Below the pieces are notes generated by a model. The model was given only the letters and a program-made list of their open reading frames with translations, searched no databases and was not told the origin of the DNA. Shown piece by piece: positions 1-10,707 of a stretch of DNA of 58,952 nt (position 1 is its first letter; each line of letters opens with the position of its first letter). Position numbers and translations under genes: made by a program. This DNA is from an uncultured Chromatiaceae bacterium (GTDB lineage: Bacteria; Pseudomonadota; Gammaproteobacteria; Tenderiales; Tenderiaceae): assembly GCA_945787785.1 (NCBI GenBank), contig CALZIO010000011.1, positions 1-58,952 of the forward strand, read 5' to 3'.

Positions 1-1
1 T

Positions 2-121
2 AACGTCGCCATGACCGTCAGCCTGATCGCGCCGATTGCGATGGAAGAAGGTCTGCGCTTTGCGATTCGTGAAGGTGGTCGCACTGTCGGTGCCGGCGTC
101 GTTTCTAAGATTATTGAGTAA
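2..121 (+). CDS. tuf: Elongation factor Tu, C-terminal fragment (5' end outside window)
   Basis: The first 39 codons read in frame end in the typical EF-Tu C-terminus ([18 protein letters not shown], then SKIIE and a TAA stop). EF-Tu delivers aminoacyl-tRNA to the ribosome as a GTPase; only part of beta-barrel domain 3 is present here. The gene is cut by the window edge. It ends 6 nt before rpsJ, so it is probably the last gene of a str-type operon (rpsL-rpsG-fusA-tuf) running into the S10 operon. Confidence 0.95.
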   Translation, partial: NVAMTVSLIAPIAMEEGLRFAIREGGRTVGAGVVSKIIE

Positions 122-127
122 GGCGAT

Positions 128-442
128 ATGACTGCGAATCAGAAAATCCGTATACGTTTAAAAGCCTTTGATTATCGTTTGATAGATCAATCGGCACGTG
201 AAATTGTAGAGACAGCTAGGCGTACCGGCGCTCAAGTTAAAGGCCCGATCCCGCTGCCTACAAAGAAAGAGCGTTTTACTGTATTGATTTCACCGCATGT
301 AAATAAAGATGCTCGTGATCAATACGAAATCCGTACCCATAAGCGTTTGATGGATATTGTCGATCCGACTGACAAGACAGTTGATGCGTTGATGAAGCTG
401 GATTTGGCCGCGGGCGTAGACGTTCAGATTAAATTGACATAA
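128..442 (+). CDS. rpsJ: 30S ribosomal protein S10
   Basis: Protein of 104 residues, close to the usual length of about 103. The conserved S10 segments [23 protein letters not shown] and [12 protein letters not shown] are readable. S10 sits in the 30S head and is also the NusE transcription antitermination factor. It is the first gene of the S10 operon and follows tuf by 6 nt. No separate leader or promoter is evident between tuf and rpsJ, which suggests co-transcription with the upstream operon. Confidence 0.98.
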   Translation: MTANQKIRIRLKAFDYRLIDQSAREIVETARRTGAQVKGPIPLPTKKERFTVLISPHVNKDARDQYEIRTHKRLMDIVDPTDKTVDALMKLDLAAGVDVQIKLT

Positions 443-502
443 AAGGTTTTGCTAGCGGCGACGAATGTTGCCGTGGATAGCTGAGAAGCTAGGAGTAATG
501 AA

Positions 503-1147
503 ATGACGATTGGTGTAGTTGGTCGAAAAGCTGGAATGACGCGCATCTTTACAGATGCCGGTGAATCTATTCCGGTGACTGTGGTTGAGGTTAATCCTAA
601 TCGAGTCACCCAGGTTCGTGACGCTGAGCGTGATGGATATCGTGCCTATCAGGTTACCTTGGGTGAGCGTAAGGCCAGCCGAGTTTCAAAGCCGCTTGCG
701 GGACATTTTGCCAAAGCAGGTGTAGAAGCTGGCCGCGGTCTATGGGAGTTTCGTCTTGCTGATGGTGAAGGTGAAGAAATCTCAGTCGGAAATGAGATCA
801 AGGTTGATGTCTTCGAGTCTGGCCAAAAGGTTGATGTGACTGGTAAGACTATTGGTAAAGGTTTTGCCGGTGTTATCAAGCGTCATAACTTCAGCATGCA
901 AGATGCGACGCATGGTAACTCATTATCGCATCGTGCTCCTGGTTCAATTGGTCACTGTCAGACGCCTGGTCGTGTATTTAAAGGTAAAAAGATGTCTGGT
1001 CACATGGGTGCGGTTCGTAACACTGCCCAGAACCTTGAAGTTGTTCGTGTGGATATCGAACGCAACCTGTTGTTGATTAAGGGTGCGGTTCCCGGTGCTA
1101 AGGGCGGTAACTTGATCATTCGTCCGTCTGTCAAGGCGCGTTCGTAA
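503..1147 (+). CDS. rplC: 50S ribosomal protein L3
   Basis: Protein of 214 residues beginning [16 protein letters not shown], the standard L3 N-terminus, with [13 protein letters not shown] and the basic SHRAPGSIG loop that reaches toward the peptidyl-transferase centre. L3 binds the 3' part of 23S rRNA early in assembly. An AGGAG Shine-Dalgarno lies just upstream of the ATG. It is the second S10-operon gene, 60 nt after rpsJ and 12 nt before rplD. Confidence 0.98.
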   Translation: MTIGVVGRKAGMTRIFTDAGESIPVTVVEVNPNRVTQVRDAERDGYRAYQVTLGERKASRVSKPLAGHFAKAGVEAGRGLWEFRLADGEGEEISVGNEIKVDVFESGQKVDVTGKTIGKGFAGVIKRHNFSMQDATHGNSLSHRAPGSIGHCQTPGRVFKGKKMSGHMGAVRNTAQNLEVVRVDIERNLLLIKGAVPGAKGGNLIIRPSVKARS

Positions 1148-1159
1148 GGAGTTGGGTAA

Positions 1160-1783
1160 ATGGAACTGAAACTAGTTACAGCTACTGGTGAGACGTCAAA
1201 TGAATCTGTTGCACTATCAGATGAGACATTTGGCAAGGATTTTAACGAAGCATTGGTCCACCAAATAGTCACTGCGTATATGGCTGGTGCTCGCTCAGGT
1301 ACGCGTGCGCATAAAAATCGTTCTGCAGTTCGTGGTGGTGGTGCAAAACCATGGCGACAAAAGGGGACAGGGCGCGCAAGAGCTGGTACAATACGCAGCC
1401 CGTTATGGCGGACCGGGGGTAAAACCTTCGCTGCTGTGCCACAGGATCATTCACAGAAGGTGAACAAGAAAATGTATCGTGGTGCAATGTGCTCGATTTT
1501 GTCCGAGTTGTTGCGTCAGGACCGTCTTGTTGCTGTAGATAGTATTAAGCTTGATACGCCCAAGACCAAAGAACTGAATGAAAAGTTAAACAAGATGGGT
1601 TTGCAGGATACGGTCCTGTTAGTGACCGAGGCAGAAGATGCTGCGCTTTCATTGGCTGCGCGCAACCTGCCAAATGTCTACGTCTTAGAAGCGAGTCAGA
1701 TTGACCCGGTCAGTTTGGTGGGATCAGACAAGGTGTTGATGACGGCTGCTGCACTGAAGCAGGTAGAGGGGATGTTTGCATGA
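1160..1783 (+). CDS. rplD: 50S ribosomal protein L4
   Basis: Protein of 207 residues with the L4 signature loop containing [20 protein letters not shown] (residues about 54-73), which lines the peptide exit tunnel. In E. coli L4 is also the autogenous repressor of the S10 operon; no leader hairpin for such control can be identified in this window. The stop overlaps the start of rplW by 4 nt (ATGA), indicating translational coupling. Confidence 0.98.
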   Translation: MELKLVTATGETSNESVALSDETFGKDFNEALVHQIVTAYMAGARSGTRAHKNRSAVRGGGAKPWRQKGTGRARAGTIRSPLWRTGGKTFAAVPQDHSQKVNKKMYRGAMCSILSELLRQDRLVAVDSIKLDTPKTKELNEKLNKMGLQDTVLLVTEAEDAALSLAARNLPNVYVLEASQIDPVSLVGSDKVLMTAAALKQVEGMFA

Positions 1784-2076
1784 AAAAAGAGCGTTTAATG
1801 AAAGTTTTGTTGGCGCCAGTCATCTCAGAAAAGTCAACAATCGCTGCTGATACCAACCAGCAGTTTGTGTTTAAGGTTATACCTGACGCAAACAAGATTG
1901 AGATTAAAAAGGCGGTTGAGTTGATGTTCGATGTAAAAGTCGACTCTGTTCAAGTGGCTAATGTAAAAGGTAAGCGTAAACGTTTTGGTCAGGTAGCAGG
2001 CCGACGCGCCGACTGGAAAAAAGCTTATGTTAAGTTGCAGCCAGGTCAAGATCTTGACTTTATGGGTGCGCAGTAA
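1780..2076 (+). CDS. rplW: 50S ribosomal protein L23
   Basis: Protein of 98 residues. The first ATG ([19 protein letters not shown]) aligns with the start of other bacterial L23 proteins, so it is preferred to the second ATG at 1798. L23 lies at the tunnel exit and is the docking site for trigger factor and SRP. The segment [20 protein letters not shown] is the typical tunnel-exit loop. It overlaps rplD by 4 nt and lies 34 nt before rplB. Confidence 0.97.
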   Translation: MKKERLMKVLLAPVISEKSTIAADTNQQFVFKVIPDANKIEIKKAVELMFDVKVDSVQVANVKGKRKRFGQVAGRRADWKKAYVKLQPGQDLDFMGAQ

Positions 2077-2110
2077 GCGTTGAGCGAGCAAGAATAAGGA
2101 TTCTAGAGTC

Positions 2111-2935
2111 ATGGCATTAGTAAAAGCAAAACCGACTTCAGCGGGTCGCCGGTTTGTTGTCAAGGTTGTGACGCCTGAGCTTCACAAGGGTGCACCGCAC
2201 GCACCTTTGCTGGAAAAGAAGATCAAGTCTTCAGGTCGTAACAATGCAGGTCGTATTACTGTCCGTCGCCGTGGTGGTGGTCATAAAAAGCATTATCGTG
2301 TCGTCGATTTCCGTCGTAACGATAAGGATGGGATACCGGCACACGTTGAACGCTTGGAGTATGATCCGAACCGCAGTGCGCACCTTGCGCTGGTTTTGTA
2401 TGCCGATGGAGAGCGTCGCTATATGATCGCGCCAAAAGGAGTGACTGCTGGTACTGAGATCTCTTCTGGTATTGATGCACCAATCAAGCCTGGAAGCTGC
2501 CTGCCACTAAGAAACATCCCGGTTGGTACTACCGTGCATTGTATTGAGATGAAGCCAGGTAAGGGTGCGCAAATTGCGCGTAGTGCAGGTGCTGCCGTTC
2601 AGTTGGTAGCTAAGGAAGGTTCGCATGCAACATTGCGGCTTCGTTCTGGTGAAATGCGTAAAGTGCTGGCTGATTGCCGTGCCACAATTGGTGAAGTAGG
2701 TAATTCTGAGCACTCATTGCGTTCTCTGGGTAAGGCAGGTGCCAACCGCTGGCGTGGTAAGCGTCCGACCGTTCGTGGTGTGGCTATGAATCCGGTTGAC
2801 CATCCGCACGGTGGTGGTGAAGGTCGTACTGCTGGTGGTCGCCATCCCGTTTCTCCATGGGGCGTGCCGACTAAAGGCTATAAGACTCGTAAGAACAAGC
2901 GTACGGACAAGCTGATTGTTCGTCGTCGTAAGTAA
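2111..2935 (+). CDS. rplB: 50S ribosomal protein L2
   Basis: Protein of 274 residues, the normal L2 length. It contains [19 protein letters not shown] near the N-terminus and the highly conserved [14 protein letters not shown] segment near the C-terminus, whose His is important for peptidyl-transferase centre function. L2 is a primary 23S rRNA binder needed for subunit association. It is the fifth S10-operon gene, followed after 23 nt by rpsS. Confidence 0.99.
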   Translation: MALVKAKPTSAGRRFVVKVVTPELHKGAPHAPLLEKKIKSSGRNNAGRITVRRRGGGHKKHYRVVDFRRNDKDGIPAHVERLEYDPNRSAHLALVLYADGERRYMIAPKGVTAGTEISSGIDAPIKPGSCLPLRNIPVGTTVHCIEMKPGKGAQIARSAGAAVQLVAKEGSHATLRLRSGEMRKVLADCRATIGEVGNSEHSLRSLGKAGANRWRGKRPTVRGVAMNPVDHPHGGGEGRTAGGRHPVSPWGVPTKGYKTRKNKRTDKLIVRRRK

Positions 2936-2958
2936 CTTAAAGGTAGAGGGCTAGAAAC

Positions 2959-3231
2959 GTGCCACGTTCAATCAAAAAAGGTCCATTTATTGATGCGCAT
3001 CTGTTGAAAAAGGTGGATGAGGCTGTTGAGAAAAATGATCGGCGTCCAGTCAAAACTTGGTCACGCCGCTCAATGGTTATGCCGCAAATGATTGGTTTGA
3101 CTATTGCTGTCCATAATGGTCGTCAGCATGTGCCAGTTTTGATCAATGAAAATATGGTTGGTCATAAGTTGGGCGAGTTTGCACAGACTCGCACCTACAG
3201 AGGTCATGTTGCGGATAAGAAGTCAAGGTAA
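2959..3231 (+). CDS. rpsS: 30S ribosomal protein S19
   Basis: Protein of 90 residues. The start is GTG (GTG CCA CGT), giving [15 protein letters not shown], the usual S19 N-terminus; no ATG is available in this position. [15 protein letters not shown] and [16 protein letters not shown] are conserved S19 motifs. S19 is in the 30S head near the A-site finger. It lies 14 nt before rplV in the S10 operon. Confidence 0.98.
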   Translation: MPRSIKKGPFIDAHLLKKVDEAVEKNDRRPVKTWSRRSMVMPQMIGLTIAVHNGRQHVPVLINENMVGHKLGEFAQTRTYRGHVADKKSR

Positions 3232-3245
3232 CGGAGTTTTAAATA

Positions 3246-3578
3246 ATGAAAACGACTGCATCTTTGAGAAATGCGCGTATTTCGCCTCAAAAGGCGCGTT
3301 TGGTCGCAGATCAAATTCGTGGCATGGGTGTTGAACCTGCTCTGCAATCACTGCAGTTCAGCACTCAAAAAGGCGCTGCCATCATGAAAAAGCTGCTTGA
3401 GTCTGCAATCGCTAACGCTGAGCATAATGATGGTGCGGATATTGATGAGCTGAAGGTTTCGACTGTGTTTGTAGATGCGGGGCCAACACACAAACGTATT
3501 CAGGCGCGAGCTAAAGGCCGTGCTAACCGAATTCTGAAGCGCACAAGCCACATCACTGTGGCTGTGGCTGAGAAGTAA
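3246..3578 (+). CDS. rplV: 50S ribosomal protein L22
   Basis: Protein of 110 residues, with [17 protein letters not shown] at the N-terminus and the C-terminal hairpin ([20 protein letters not shown]) that extends into the exit tunnel, the region in which macrolide resistance changes arise in other bacteria. It is the S10-operon gene between rpsS (14 nt gap) and rpsC (11 nt gap). Confidence 0.98.
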   Translation: MKTTASLRNARISPQKARLVADQIRGMGVEPALQSLQFSTQKGAAIMKKLLESAIANAEHNDGADIDELKVSTVFVDAGPTHKRIQARAKGRANRILKRTSHITVAVAEK

Positions 3579-3589
3579 GAGAGGCAATT

Positions 3590-4270
3590 ATGGGTCAAAA
3601 AGTTCATCCAACTGGAATACGTCTTGGTATCGTCAAGGACTGGACGTCCAAGTGGTATGCAGAAAGCAAAGATTACGCTGGTTTACTTCATACTGATCTT
3701 AAAGTGCGTGATTTCATCCGGAAGGAACTAGCGCAGGCGTCTGTTAGCCATATCCAGATCGAGCGCCCGGCGCGTAATGCTCGCATTACTATTCATACTG
3801 CTCGTCCAGGCATTGTGATTGGTAAGAAAGGTGAGGATATAGAAAAGCTTCGTCACAAACTCTCTAATATGATGGATCTGCCGGTTGGTGCTGTTCATGT
3901 GAACATTGAAGAGATTCGTAAGCCAGAGCTTGATGCGACCTTGGTAGCACAGAGCGTAGCCCAACAGCTTGAACGTCGGATTATGTTTCGCCGTGCCATG
4001 AAGCGCGCAGTTACCAATGCGATGCGTTTGGGTGGGCAAGGAATTAAAATTCAAGTGTCAGGACGCCTCAATGGCGCAGAAATTGCGCGTACTGAATGGT
4101 ATCGCGAAGGCCGTGTGCCACTACATACATTGCGTGCTGATATTGACTATGGTGTTGCGTCTGCGCACACGCCATCGGGTGTGATCGGAATTAAGGTCTG
4201 GCTTTTCAAAGGTGAGGTTTTTGGCGATCAAGAGAGTGCCGAAGCTCAGGAAAAAGCTGCTGCTAAGTAA
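3590..4270 (+). CDS. rpsC: 30S ribosomal protein S3
   Basis: Protein of 226 residues. [14 protein letters not shown] starts the protein; a KH domain with the GKKG-type loop ([14 protein letters not shown]) lies near residues 75-95, and the C-terminal domain holds [15 protein letters not shown]3 forms part of the mRNA entry channel and its helicase activity. The start has a GAGG Shine-Dalgarno. It is spaced 14 nt from rplP. Confidence 0.98.
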   Translation: MGQKVHPTGIRLGIVKDWTSKWYAESKDYAGLLHTDLKVRDFIRKELAQASVSHIQIERPARNARITIHTARPGIVIGKKGEDIEKLRHKLSNMMDLPVGAVHVNIEEIRKPELDATLVAQSVAQQLERRIMFRRAMKRAVTNAMRLGGQGIKIQVSGRLNGAEIARTEWYREGRVPLHTLRADIDYGVASAHTPSGVIGIKVWLFKGEVFGDQESAEAQEKAAAK

Positions 4271-4284
4271 TGGGATAGAAAGAA

Positions 4285-4698
4285 ATGCTGCAACCTAAAA
4301 AAACGAAGTTCCGCAAAATGCACAAAGGCCGTAACCGTGGCCTTGCGCAGCGTGGTAATAAGGTCAGCTTTGGTGAGTTTGGTCTAAAAGCAACGGCTCG
4401 CGGACGTATAACCGCTCGTCAGATTGAGGCTGCTCGCCGTGCCATGACTCGTCATATCAAACGTGGTGGCCGTATTTGGATTCGTATTTTTCCTGACAAG
4501 CCAATTACCAATAAGCCGTTGGAAGTGCGTATGGGTAAGGGTAAAGGTAATGTTGAATTTTGGGTTGCTGAAATTCAGCCTGGCCGCATGCTTTACGAAA
4601 TGGAAGGCGTATCTGAAGAGTTGGCCCGTGAAGCATTCCGCCTTGCTGCTGCTAAATTGCCTGTTAAAACAACGTTTGTGTCTCGGAGCGTGATGTAA
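4285..4698 (+). CDS. rplP: 50S ribosomal protein L16
   Basis: Protein of 137 residues beginning [19 protein letters not shown], with [21 protein letters not shown] and the [19 protein letters not shown] block typical of L16, an A-site-proximal late-assembly protein. The stop codon overlaps the rpmC start by one base (TAATG), so the two genes are tightly coupled. Confidence 0.98.
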   Translation: MLQPKKTKFRKMHKGRNRGLAQRGNKVSFGEFGLKATARGRITARQIEAARRAMTRHIKRGGRIWIRIFPDKPITNKPLEVRMGKGKGNVEFWVAEIQPGRMLYEMEGVSEELAREAFRLAAAKLPVKTTFVSRSVM

Positions 4699-4889
4699 TG
4701 AATGCGAGTGAGTTGAGAGAGAAAAGTGTGGATGAGCTGAACAAAGAGCTCGAAGACTTGCTGCGCGAAGGTTTTAACCTTCGTATGCAAATAGGTACAG
4801 GGCAAATGGCTCAACATCATTTGTTGAAAGAAAATCGTCGCACTGTTGCACGTGTTAAGACCGTTTTGAACCAAAAAGCGAGTAACTGA
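4698..4889 (+). CDS. rpmC: 50S ribosomal protein L29
   Basis: Small 63-residue two-helix protein ([19 protein letters not shown] at the start, [14 protein letters not shown] near the end), characteristic of L29 at the tunnel exit, next to L23. It starts within the rplP stop codon and ends 2 nt before the rpsQ start. Confidence 0.97.
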   Translation: MNASELREKSVDELNKELEDLLREGFNLRMQIGTGQMAQHHLLKENRRTVARVKTVLNQKASN

Positions 4890-4891
4890 TC

Positions 4892-5161
4892 ATGAGTGAA
4901 GAAAATCTAATGTCACGTGAAATTAGCGGGCGTGTGGTCAGTAATAAGATGGATAAAACGATCACTGTTCTGGTTGAGCGTCGGGTACAACACCCCGTTT
5001 ATAAGAAGTTCATCAAACGTTCAACCAAACTGCATGCTCACGATGAAAATAATGAGTGTAATGAAGGTGATGTTGTCACTATTGCGCAGTGCCGCCCCTT
5101 GGCGAAAAGCAAGTCATGGCGACTGGTACGTATTGATGATCGTGCGCCGTTGATTGACTAA
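4892..5161 (+). CDS. rpsQ: 30S ribosomal protein S17
   Basis: S17 with the OB-fold core [38 protein letters not shown] and the SWRLVRI tail. From the ATG at 4892 it has 89 residues; a second in-frame ATG at 4910 ([10 protein letters not shown]) would give 83, nearer the usual 84. The Shine-Dalgarno is weak for both, so the exact start is uncertain. S17 binds helices 7 and 11 of 16S rRNA. It is the last gene of the S10 block, followed by 42 nt before rplN. Confidence 0.96.
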   Translation: MSEENLMSREISGRVVSNKMDKTITVLVERRVQHPVYKKFIKRSTKLHAHDENNECNEGDVVTIAQCRPLAKSKSWRLVRIDDRAPLID

Positions 5162-5203
5162 GGTGTATTGGAAAAAGCGCAAAGAGATTAGCGGAGACGA
5201 AAC

Positions 5204-5572
5204 ATGATTCAAATGCAGTCTAACTTGGATGTTGCCGACAACAGTGGTGCTCGTCGTCTGCAGTGTATTAAGGTGTTGGGCGGCTCTCGCCGTCGTTACG
5301 CCGGTATTGGTGACATCATCAAGGTTAGTGTGAAGGAAGCAATTCCTCGCGGTAAGGTTAAAAAAGGTGAGGTTTATAACGCAGTTGTTGTTCGTACACG
5401 TAAGGGTGTGCGCCGTGCAGATGGATCTTTGATCCGTTTTGATGGTAACGCTGCTGTTTTGCTGAACAATAACCTGCAACCTATCGGTACACGTATCTTT
5501 GGACCGGTGACACGTGAGCTGCGTACAGAGCAGTTTATGAAAATTGTCTCTTTGGCACCCGAAGTGCTGTAA
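5204..5572 (+). CDS. rplN: 50S ribosomal protein L14
   Basis: Protein of 122 residues with [20 protein letters not shown] near the N-terminus and [11 protein letters not shown] near the C-terminus, both L14 signatures. L14 forms an intersubunit bridge and is the RsfS binding site. A GGAGA Shine-Dalgarno precedes the ATG. It is the first gene of the spc block; no clear promoter was seen in the 42-nt gap after rpsQ, so the blocks may be one transcript. Confidence 0.98.
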   Translation: MIQMQSNLDVADNSGARRLQCIKVLGGSRRRYAGIGDIIKVSVKEAIPRGKVKKGEVYNAVVVRTRKGVRRADGSLIRFDGNAAVLLNNNLQPIGTRIFGPVTRELRTEQFMKIVSLAPEVL

Positions 5573-5605
5573 GAATTATTGCGGATTGAAACTAGGTATA
5601 TAACG

Positions 5606-5923
5606 ATGCGTAAGATCAAAAAAGGCGATGATGTCATCGTTCTGACAGGTAAGGATAAAGGTAAGCGTGGGAATGTTTTGCGTGTGACAGCTGACGACCG
5701 TGTGATTGTTGAAAATGTCAACATGGTCAAGCGCCACACAAAGCCAAATCCGCAACGTGGAGTTGCTGGTGGAATTGTAGAAAAAGAAGCGGCTATTAGT
5801 GTTTCAAATGTTGCTCTTTTTAATCCAGCAACCAAAAAGGCTGATCGTGTTGGTTTTCGTGTTCTGGAAGACGGTCGTAAGGTGCGTTACTTCAAGTCTA
5901 ATAACGAAGTAGTAGATATTTAA
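5606..5923 (+). CDS. rplX: 50S ribosomal protein L24
   Basis: The ATG at 5606 gives [20 protein letters not shown], the KOW-domain N-terminus of L24, and a product of 105 residues, the family length. Upstream in-frame codons only offer a TTG at 5579 that would add nine unrelated residues. L24 is one of the initiators of 50S assembly. [18 protein letters not shown] is the conserved central loop. It precedes rplE by 17 nt. Confidence 0.97.
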   Translation: MRKIKKGDDVIVLTGKDKGKRGNVLRVTADDRVIVENVNMVKRHTKPNPQRGVAGGIVEKEAAISVSNVALFNPATKKADRVGFRVLEDGRKVRYFKSNNEVVDI

Positions 5924-5940
5924 GCGTAAGGTTTTTAGCA

Positions 5941-6480
5941 ATGGCTAGATTGTCGAATTACTATAAAGAAACTGTAACTAAGCAGCTGATGGAGCAGTTT
6001 AATTACGGCAGCGTTATGGAAGTGCCTCACATCACTAAAATCACCCTGAATATGGGGATAGGCGAAGCGGTTGGTGATAAAAAGGTCGTCCAAAACGCGA
6101 TTGCTGATATGGAAAAAATTGCTGGTCAAAAGGCAGTGTCTACACTGTCGCGTAAGTCTATCGCGGGCTTTAAGATTCGAGATGGCTGGCCAATTGGTTG
6201 TAAAGTGACACTGCGTAGCAGTCACATGTATGAATTTTTGGATCGTCTGATTAATATTGCGATCCCACGTATTCGTGATTTCCGTGGTTTGAGTGCTAAA
6301 TCATTTGATGGTCGCGGCAATTACAGTATGGGAGTGCAGGAGCAAATCATCTTTCCAGAGATAGATTACGATAAGATTGATGCTTTGCGTGGAATGGACA
6401 TTACCATTACTACAACTGCAAAAAATGACGATGAAGGCCGTGCACTGCTGGCTGCATTTAATTTTCCATTTAAGGGTTAA
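5941..6480 (+). CDS. rplE: 50S ribosomal protein L5
   Basis: Protein of 179 residues, the standard length. The segments [32 protein letters not shown] and [11 protein letters not shown] identify L5, the 5S rRNA-binding protein of the central protuberance. In E. coli the S8 repressor acts at the L5 start; no equivalent structure can be confirmed here by eye. The gap to rpsN is 5 nt. Confidence 0.98.
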   Translation: MARLSNYYKETVTKQLMEQFNYGSVMEVPHITKITLNMGIGEAVGDKKVVQNAIADMEKIAGQKAVSTLSRKSIAGFKIRDGWPIGCKVTLRSSHMYEFLDRLINIAIPRIRDFRGLSAKSFDGRGNYSMGVQEQIIFPEIDYDKIDALRGMDITITTTAKNDDEGRALLAAFNFPFKG

Positions 6481-6485
6481 GAATT

Positions 6486-6791
6486 ATGGCAAAGAAGTCC
6501 ATGGTTAATCGTGAAATCAAACGTCAGCGTACTGTTGCTAAATATGCAATCAAACGCGCTGAATTAAAGCGCAAAATGCAGGATGTAAGCCTGAGCCTGG
6601 AAGAGCGTGAGGAAGCACAAACTAAATTCCGTGCGCTGCCTCGCGATGCCAGTCCGTCACGACTAAGAAACCGTTGTAGTCTTAGTGGTCGCCCTCATGG
6701 CTATTATCGCAAATTTGGTTTGTCTCGTAACAAGCTTCGTGAGGCCGCGATGCGTGGTGACGTGCCTGGTTTGGTTAAAGCGAGTTGGTAA
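6486..6791 (+). CDS. rpsN: 30S ribosomal protein S14 (zinc-free type)
   Basis: Protein of 101 residues, the long S14 form without the CxxC...CxxC zinc ribbon. [21 protein letters not shown] is the conserved C-terminal block. S14 is a 30S head protein. A 71-nt gap to rpsH follows, which is the longest spacer in the spc block and contains a possible GGGCT/AGCCC hairpin (about 6808-6832). Confidence 0.98.
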   Translation: MAKKSMVNREIKRQRTVAKYAIKRAELKRKMQDVSLSLEEREEAQTKFRALPRDASPSRLRNRCSLSGRPHGYYRKFGLSRNKLREAAMRGDVPGLVKASW

Positions 6792-6862
6792 GAAGATTGA
6801 TATGTGGGCTGTTTACTAAAACCTATAGCCCTGATGAGACTAGACTTTGGAGTAATACATAA

Positions 6863-7258
6863 ATGAGCATGAGTGATCCAATTGCTGACATGTTGACCCG
6901 GATTCGCAATGGTCAAGCGTCCGAAAAGTCACAGGTGTCTATGCCATCATCAAAGCTCAAAACTTCGATCGCTGAAGTGTTGAAGGGCGAGGGCTATATA
7001 GAGAATTTTCAGGTTAGCGATCAAGATGGTAAACCCGTATTGGTTGTTGATCTTAAGTACTATGAAGGTAAGCCTGTTATCGAAAGCATTAAACGAGCAA
7101 GTCGTCCAGGTGTGCGTATGTACAAACCAAAGGATGATTTACCGAAAGTAGATGCTGGTTTGGGTATTGCTATTGTTTCTACACCGAATGGCGTTATGAC
7201 AGATCGTGCTGCACGTTCTGCCGGTGTGGGTGGCGAAGTTATTTGTTACGTATCGTAA
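6863..7258 (+). CDS. rpsH: 30S ribosomal protein S8
   Basis: Protein of 131 residues starting [18 protein letters not shown], nearly identical to the usual S8 N-terminus, with the C-terminal [20 protein letters not shown] block that binds helix 21 of 16S rRNA. S8 is a primary assembly protein and, in enterobacteria, the translational repressor of the spc operon. It is spaced 13 nt from rplF. Confidence 0.98.
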   Translation: MSMSDPIADMLTRIRNGQASEKSQVSMPSSKLKTSIAEVLKGEGYIENFQVSDQDGKPVLVVDLKYYEGKPVIESIKRASRPGVRMYKPKDDLPKVDAGLGIAIVSTPNGVMTDRAARSAGVGGEVICYVS

Positions 7259-7271
7259 GTGGTGATCCGCA

Positions 7272-7808
7272 ATGTCTAGAGTTGCAAAAAAACCGATTTC
7301 TATCCCATCAGGTGTTGAAGTAAACATTGATGGTCAAATGATTACTGTTAAAGGCGGTAAGGGTCAAATGCAACAAGAAATAAGTAATCTTGTTGATGTT
7401 GCCCGCAATGACGCCAATGAACTGGTGGTTTCTGTACGTAAAGAGAGTAAAGACTCTTGGACAATGGCCGGTACTGCACGTGCACTGGTTAATAACCTGG
7501 TTACAGGTGTAAGTGAAGGTTTTGAGAAAAAACTGCAGCTAATAGGTGTGGGTTATCGTGCTCAGGCGCAGGGCAAGGTCATCAACCTGTCTTTGGGTTT
7601 TTCTCATCCAGTAAACTATGAGTTGCCTGAAGGTATTACTGCTGAGACGCCAAGTCAAACTGAGATTGTTGTTAGGGGCATCGATAAACAGAAGGTCGGT
7701 CAGGTGGCTGCTGAGATTCGTGCTTATCGTCCGCCGGAGCCTTACAAAGGTAAAGGCGTACGTTACGCTGATGAACATGTGGTCCGTAAAGAGGCCAAGA
7801 AGAAATAA
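7272..7808 (+). CDS. rplF: 50S ribosomal protein L6
   Basis: Protein of 178 residues with [17 protein letters not shown] at the start and the C-terminal motif [18 protein letters not shown], both diagnostic of L6, which lies near the sarcin-ricin loop and GTPase-associated centre. It is an spc-block gene 18 nt before rplR. Confidence 0.98.
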   Translation: MSRVAKKPISIPSGVEVNIDGQMITVKGGKGQMQQEISNLVDVARNDANELVVSVRKESKDSWTMAGTARALVNNLVTGVSEGFEKKLQLIGVGYRAQAQGKVINLSLGFSHPVNYELPEGITAETPSQTEIVVRGIDKQKVGQVAAEIRAYRPPEPYKGKGVRYADEHVVRKEAKKK

Positions 7809-7826
7809 TTATTATTGGATATGGCA

Positions 7827-8180
7827 ATGGATAAGAAATCATCTCGTTTACGTCGCGCCCGTCGCGCCCGTGCCAAGATTCGCGAATTAGGCACTTATCG
7901 TCTGACTGTGAATCGTACACCGAGGCATATTTATGCCCAGGTTATCGCGCCGAATGGTAGTGAGGTTTTGGCTAGCGCATCTACATTGGATGCTGAAGTT
8001 AAGAAAGAAGCCGCTTCAACAGGCAATTCTGCTGCTGCCAAAGTGGTTGGCCGTATTGTTGCTGAGCGTGCCAAATCAGCTGGTGTTTCTAAAGTAGCGT
8101 TCGATCGCTCTGGTTTTAAATATCATGGCCGCATTAAGGATCTTGCCGATGCAGCACGTGAAAATGGTCTTGAATTCTAA
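7827..8180 (+). CDS. rplR: 50S ribosomal protein L18
   Basis: Starting at the ATG at 7827 the product is [17 protein letters not shown]..., 117 residues, the family length and start. An ATG six bases upstream (7821) and a TTG at 7815 are in frame but would add residues not normally present. [20 protein letters not shown] and SFDRSGF-like [14 protein letters not shown] are L18 motifs. L18 binds 5S rRNA with L5. It precedes rpsE by 11 nt. Confidence 0.96.
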   Translation: MDKKSSRLRRARRARAKIRELGTYRLTVNRTPRHIYAQVIAPNGSEVLASASTLDAEVKKEAASTGNSAAAKVVGRIVAERAKSAGVSKVAFDRSGFKYHGRIKDLADAARENGLEF

Positions 8181-8191
8181 AGGATGTGACT

Positions 8192-8695
8192 ATGGCAAAT
8201 TTTGAGCAAGCGACTGGTGATGGTCTACAGGAAAAGCTTGTATCCGTGCGCCGTGTAGCCAAAGTGGTTAAAGGCGGTCGCATTTTTGGTTTTTCAGCGC
8301 TGACAGTGGTTGGTGATGGTAAAGGTCGTGTAGGTTATGGGACTGGTAAAGCACGCGAAGTGCCTGCAGCTATCCAAAAAGCGATGGAAGCAGCACGTAA
8401 GAACATGGTTCAAGTAAATTTGAACGAAGGCACATTGCAGCATGCGCTAACAGGTATTCATGGTGCAGCTAAAGTTTATATGCAGCCAGCTTCAGAAGGT
8501 ACTGGAATTATTGCCGGTGGTGCGATGCGTGCGGTTTTTGAGGTTGTTGGCGTGCATAATGTTTTGGCAAAATGTATTGGTTCGAGCAATCCAATTAATG
8601 TTGTTCAAGCAACCATTAAAGGCCTGGATAAAATGGCTGATCCAGACTCAGTCGCAGCCAAGCGTGGTAAAACAGTCGAAGAAATTTTGGGTTAA
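8192..8695 (+). CDS. rpsE: 30S ribosomal protein S5
   Basis: The ATG at 8192 gives [20 protein letters not shown] and 167 residues, the usual S5 length; an in-frame GTG six bases upstream is less likely. The S5 double-stranded RNA-binding domain ([20 protein letters not shown], about residues 20-39) and [17 protein letters not shown] are clear. S5 contributes to decoding accuracy. The AGGATG region supplies the Shine-Dalgarno. It ends 3 nt before rpmD. Confidence 0.97.
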   Translation: MANFEQATGDGLQEKLVSVRRVAKVVKGGRIFGFSALTVVGDGKGRVGYGTGKAREVPAAIQKAMEAARKNMVQVNLNEGTLQHALTGIHGAAKVYMQPASEGTGIIAGGAMRAVFEVVGVHNVLAKCIGSSNPINVVQATIKGLDKMADPDSVAAKRGKTVEEILG

Positions 8696-8698
8696 GCC

Positions 8699-8884
8699 AT
8701 GGCAGATAAAAAACTTAAAGTAACATTGGTACGCAGCACAAATGGGCGGTTGGCCTCTCATAAAGCTTGTGTTGCAGGTTTGGGATTGCGCCGTATGCAC
8801 CACTCAGTTGAGGTTGAAGATACTCCTAGTGTGCGCGGCATGATCAATCAAGTAAATTATATGGTTAAGGTTGAGGAAGTCTGA
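8699..8884 (+). CDS. rpmD: 50S ribosomal protein L30
   Basis: Protein of 61 residues ([20 protein letters not shown], then [21 protein letters not shown] with a break), the typical short bacterial L30. It lies between rpsE and rplO with gaps of 3 and 2 nt, in the conserved spc-operon position. Confidence 0.97.
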   Translation: MADKKLKVTLVRSTNGRLASHKACVAGLGLRRMHHSVEVEDTPSVRGMINQVNYMVKVEEV

Positions 8885-8886
8885 TC

Positions 8887-9321
8887 ATGCGCCTAAATAC
8901 ACTTAAGCCAGCCGCTGGCTCAAAAACTGCGCCAAAACGAGTTGGCCGCGGAATTGGTTCTGGCCTGGGTAAGACATGTGGCCGTGGCCATAAAGGTCAG
9001 CATTCACGCTCAGGTGGATTTCATAAAGTTGGTTTTGAAGGCGGCCAAATGCCCTTGCAGCGCCGTCTGCCCAAGGTGGGGTTCAGTTCGCGCGTTGGAC
9101 GTAAAACTGCTGAGGTACGCTTGAGTGAATTAGCCAAAGTTGAAGCTGAGGTTGTTGACATTTTAGCCTTGAAAGTTGCCAATGTGATCGGTCAACAAAT
9201 TGAGCGAGCCAAAGTTATTGCTTCAGGCAGTGTTGAGCGTGCATTGACTATTAAAGGCGTAGGGGTAACTAAAGGTGCACGTGCTGCTATCGAAGCAGCG
9301 GGTGGAAAGGTCGAGGATTAA
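8887..9321 (+). CDS. rplO: 50S ribosomal protein L15
   Basis: Protein of 144 residues with the glycine-rich N-terminus [20 protein letters not shown] and [20 protein letters not shown], and the [17 protein letters not shown] motif. L15 is a late 50S assembly protein. Its TAA stop is immediately followed, with no spacer, by the GTG start of secY. Confidence 0.98.
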   Translation: MRLNTLKPAAGSKTAPKRVGRGIGSGLGKTCGRGHKGQHSRSGGFHKVGFEGGQMPLQRRLPKVGFSSRVGRKTAEVRLSELAKVEAEVVDILALKVANVIGQQIERAKVIASGSVERALTIKGVGVTKGARAAIEAAGGKVED

Positions 9322-10680
9322 GTGGCTTTACCAGGAACAGGACAAGTAGGCGGCTTAGCCGCTGCAGGGCGCTTCAGTGAGCTGAAGCGCCGTTTGCTTT
9401 TTGTGCTGGGCGCATTGATCGTCTATCGTATCGGCGCACACATACCCGTGCCAGGTGTTGATCCTGTTGCACTAGCGCAGTTGTTTGATCAGCAGCGTGG
9501 CACAATCATCGATATGTTCAATATGTTCTCTGGTGGTGCTTTGTCACGCTTTACGGTTTTTGCCATCGGAATCATGCCTTATATTTCAGCTTCGATTATC
9601 ATGCAGCTTTTGACCGCCGTCGTGCCAAAACTAGAGCAGCTCAAAAAAGAAGGTGAAGCAGGACGACGCAAGATTAGTCAATATACACGCTACTTCACTG
9701 TCGTGTTGGCTACTGTTCAGGCCACTGGTGTGGCGTATGCGCTTCAAAATCAACAGTTTGGAGGCATGCCGGTAGTTATCGAACCGGGTATGACGTTTAT
9801 GTTTACCGCTATTATTACGCTTGTAGCAGGAACCATGTTTCTTATGTGGTTGGGTGAGCAGGTGACAGAGCGGGGTATCGGGAATGGTATCTCCATTATT
9901 ATCTTTGCCGGGATTGTTGCTGGCTTGCCATCAGCAATCGGTGGGACACTTGAATTAAGCAGAACCGGTGAGCTCAGTTGGTTCATGGTTCTCTTTTTTC
10001 TGTTTCTGGCGGCTGCGGTGACATTTTTTGTGGTTTATGTGGAGCGGGGACAGCGCCGCATTACTGTTAATTATGCCAAGCGGCAGCAAGGCCGCAAAAT
10101 GTATGGCGGTCATACCAGTCATTTACCATTAAAAGTAAATATGGCGGGTGTTATACCCCCGATTTTTGCGTCTAGTATTATTTTGTTTCCAGCTACAATT
10201 GCCGGCATGTTTAGCCAAGGTAGTGAAAATCTGGGGTGGTTGCAGGATATTGCTACGATGCTGTCACCAGGGCAGCCTATTTATGTGATGTTGTATGCAG
10301 CAGCGATTATATTTTTCTGTTTTTTCTATACAGCGTTACAGTTTAATCCTAAAGATACAGCCGATAACCTTAAAAAATCAGGTGCATTTATTCCCGGGAT
10401 ACGCCCAGGTGAACAAACCGCACGCTATATCGACGGGGTCATGACACGTCTGACTGTGGCTGGTGCGATTTATATCACTATGGTGTGTTTGCTACCTGAG
10501 TTTCTGATCGTGAATTGGAACGTACCATTTTATTTTGGCGGCACATCTTTGTTGATCATAGTCGTTGTCGTAATGGATTTTATGGCTCAAATGCAGGCCC
10601 ATTTGACCTCCCATCAGTATGATGGGCTGATGAAAAAGGCCAATCTAAAAGGGTACGGTGGCAGCGGTGTTGTCCGTTAG
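9322..10680 (+). CDS. secY: Protein translocase subunit SecY
   Basis: Protein of 452 residues with about ten hydrophobic spans, the channel-forming subunit of the inner-membrane Sec translocon. It carries [13 protein letters not shown] in TM2 (plug region), [20 protein letters not shown], the [17 protein letters not shown] stretch, and [18 protein letters not shown] in the cytoplasmic loop. The start is GTG, directly abutting the rplO stop codon. It ends the translationally tight part of the spc block; rpmJ follows after 114 nt with a candidate promoter between. Confidence 0.98.
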   Translation: MALPGTGQVGGLAAAGRFSELKRRLLFVLGALIVYRIGAHIPVPGVDPVALAQLFDQQRGTIIDMFNMFSGGALSRFTVFAIGIMPYISASIIMQLLTAVVPKLEQLKKEGEAGRRKISQYTRYFTVVLATVQATGVAYALQNQQFGGMPVVIEPGMTFMFTAIITLVAGTMFLMWLGEQVTERGIGNGISIIIFAGIVAGLPSAIGGTLELSRTGELSWFMVLFFLFLAAAVTFFVVYVERGQRRITVNYAKRQQGRKMYGGHTSHLPLKVNMAGVIPPIFASSIILFPATIAGMFSQGSENLGWLQDIATMLSPGQPIYVMLYAAAIIFFCFFYTALQFNPKDTADNLKKSGAFIPGIRPGEQTARYIDGVMTRLTVAGAIYITMVCLLPEFLIVNWNVPFYFGGTSLLIIVVVVMDFMAQMQAHLTSHQYDGLMKKANLKGYGGSGVVR

Positions 10681-10707
10681 TTTTTCCTGGCAACCCTAAG
10701 AATTTAC

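Noticed and set aside
424-879. Opposite-strand frames in the ribosomal operons
   Set aside because: They are shadows of highly conserved coding genes and have no features of their own.
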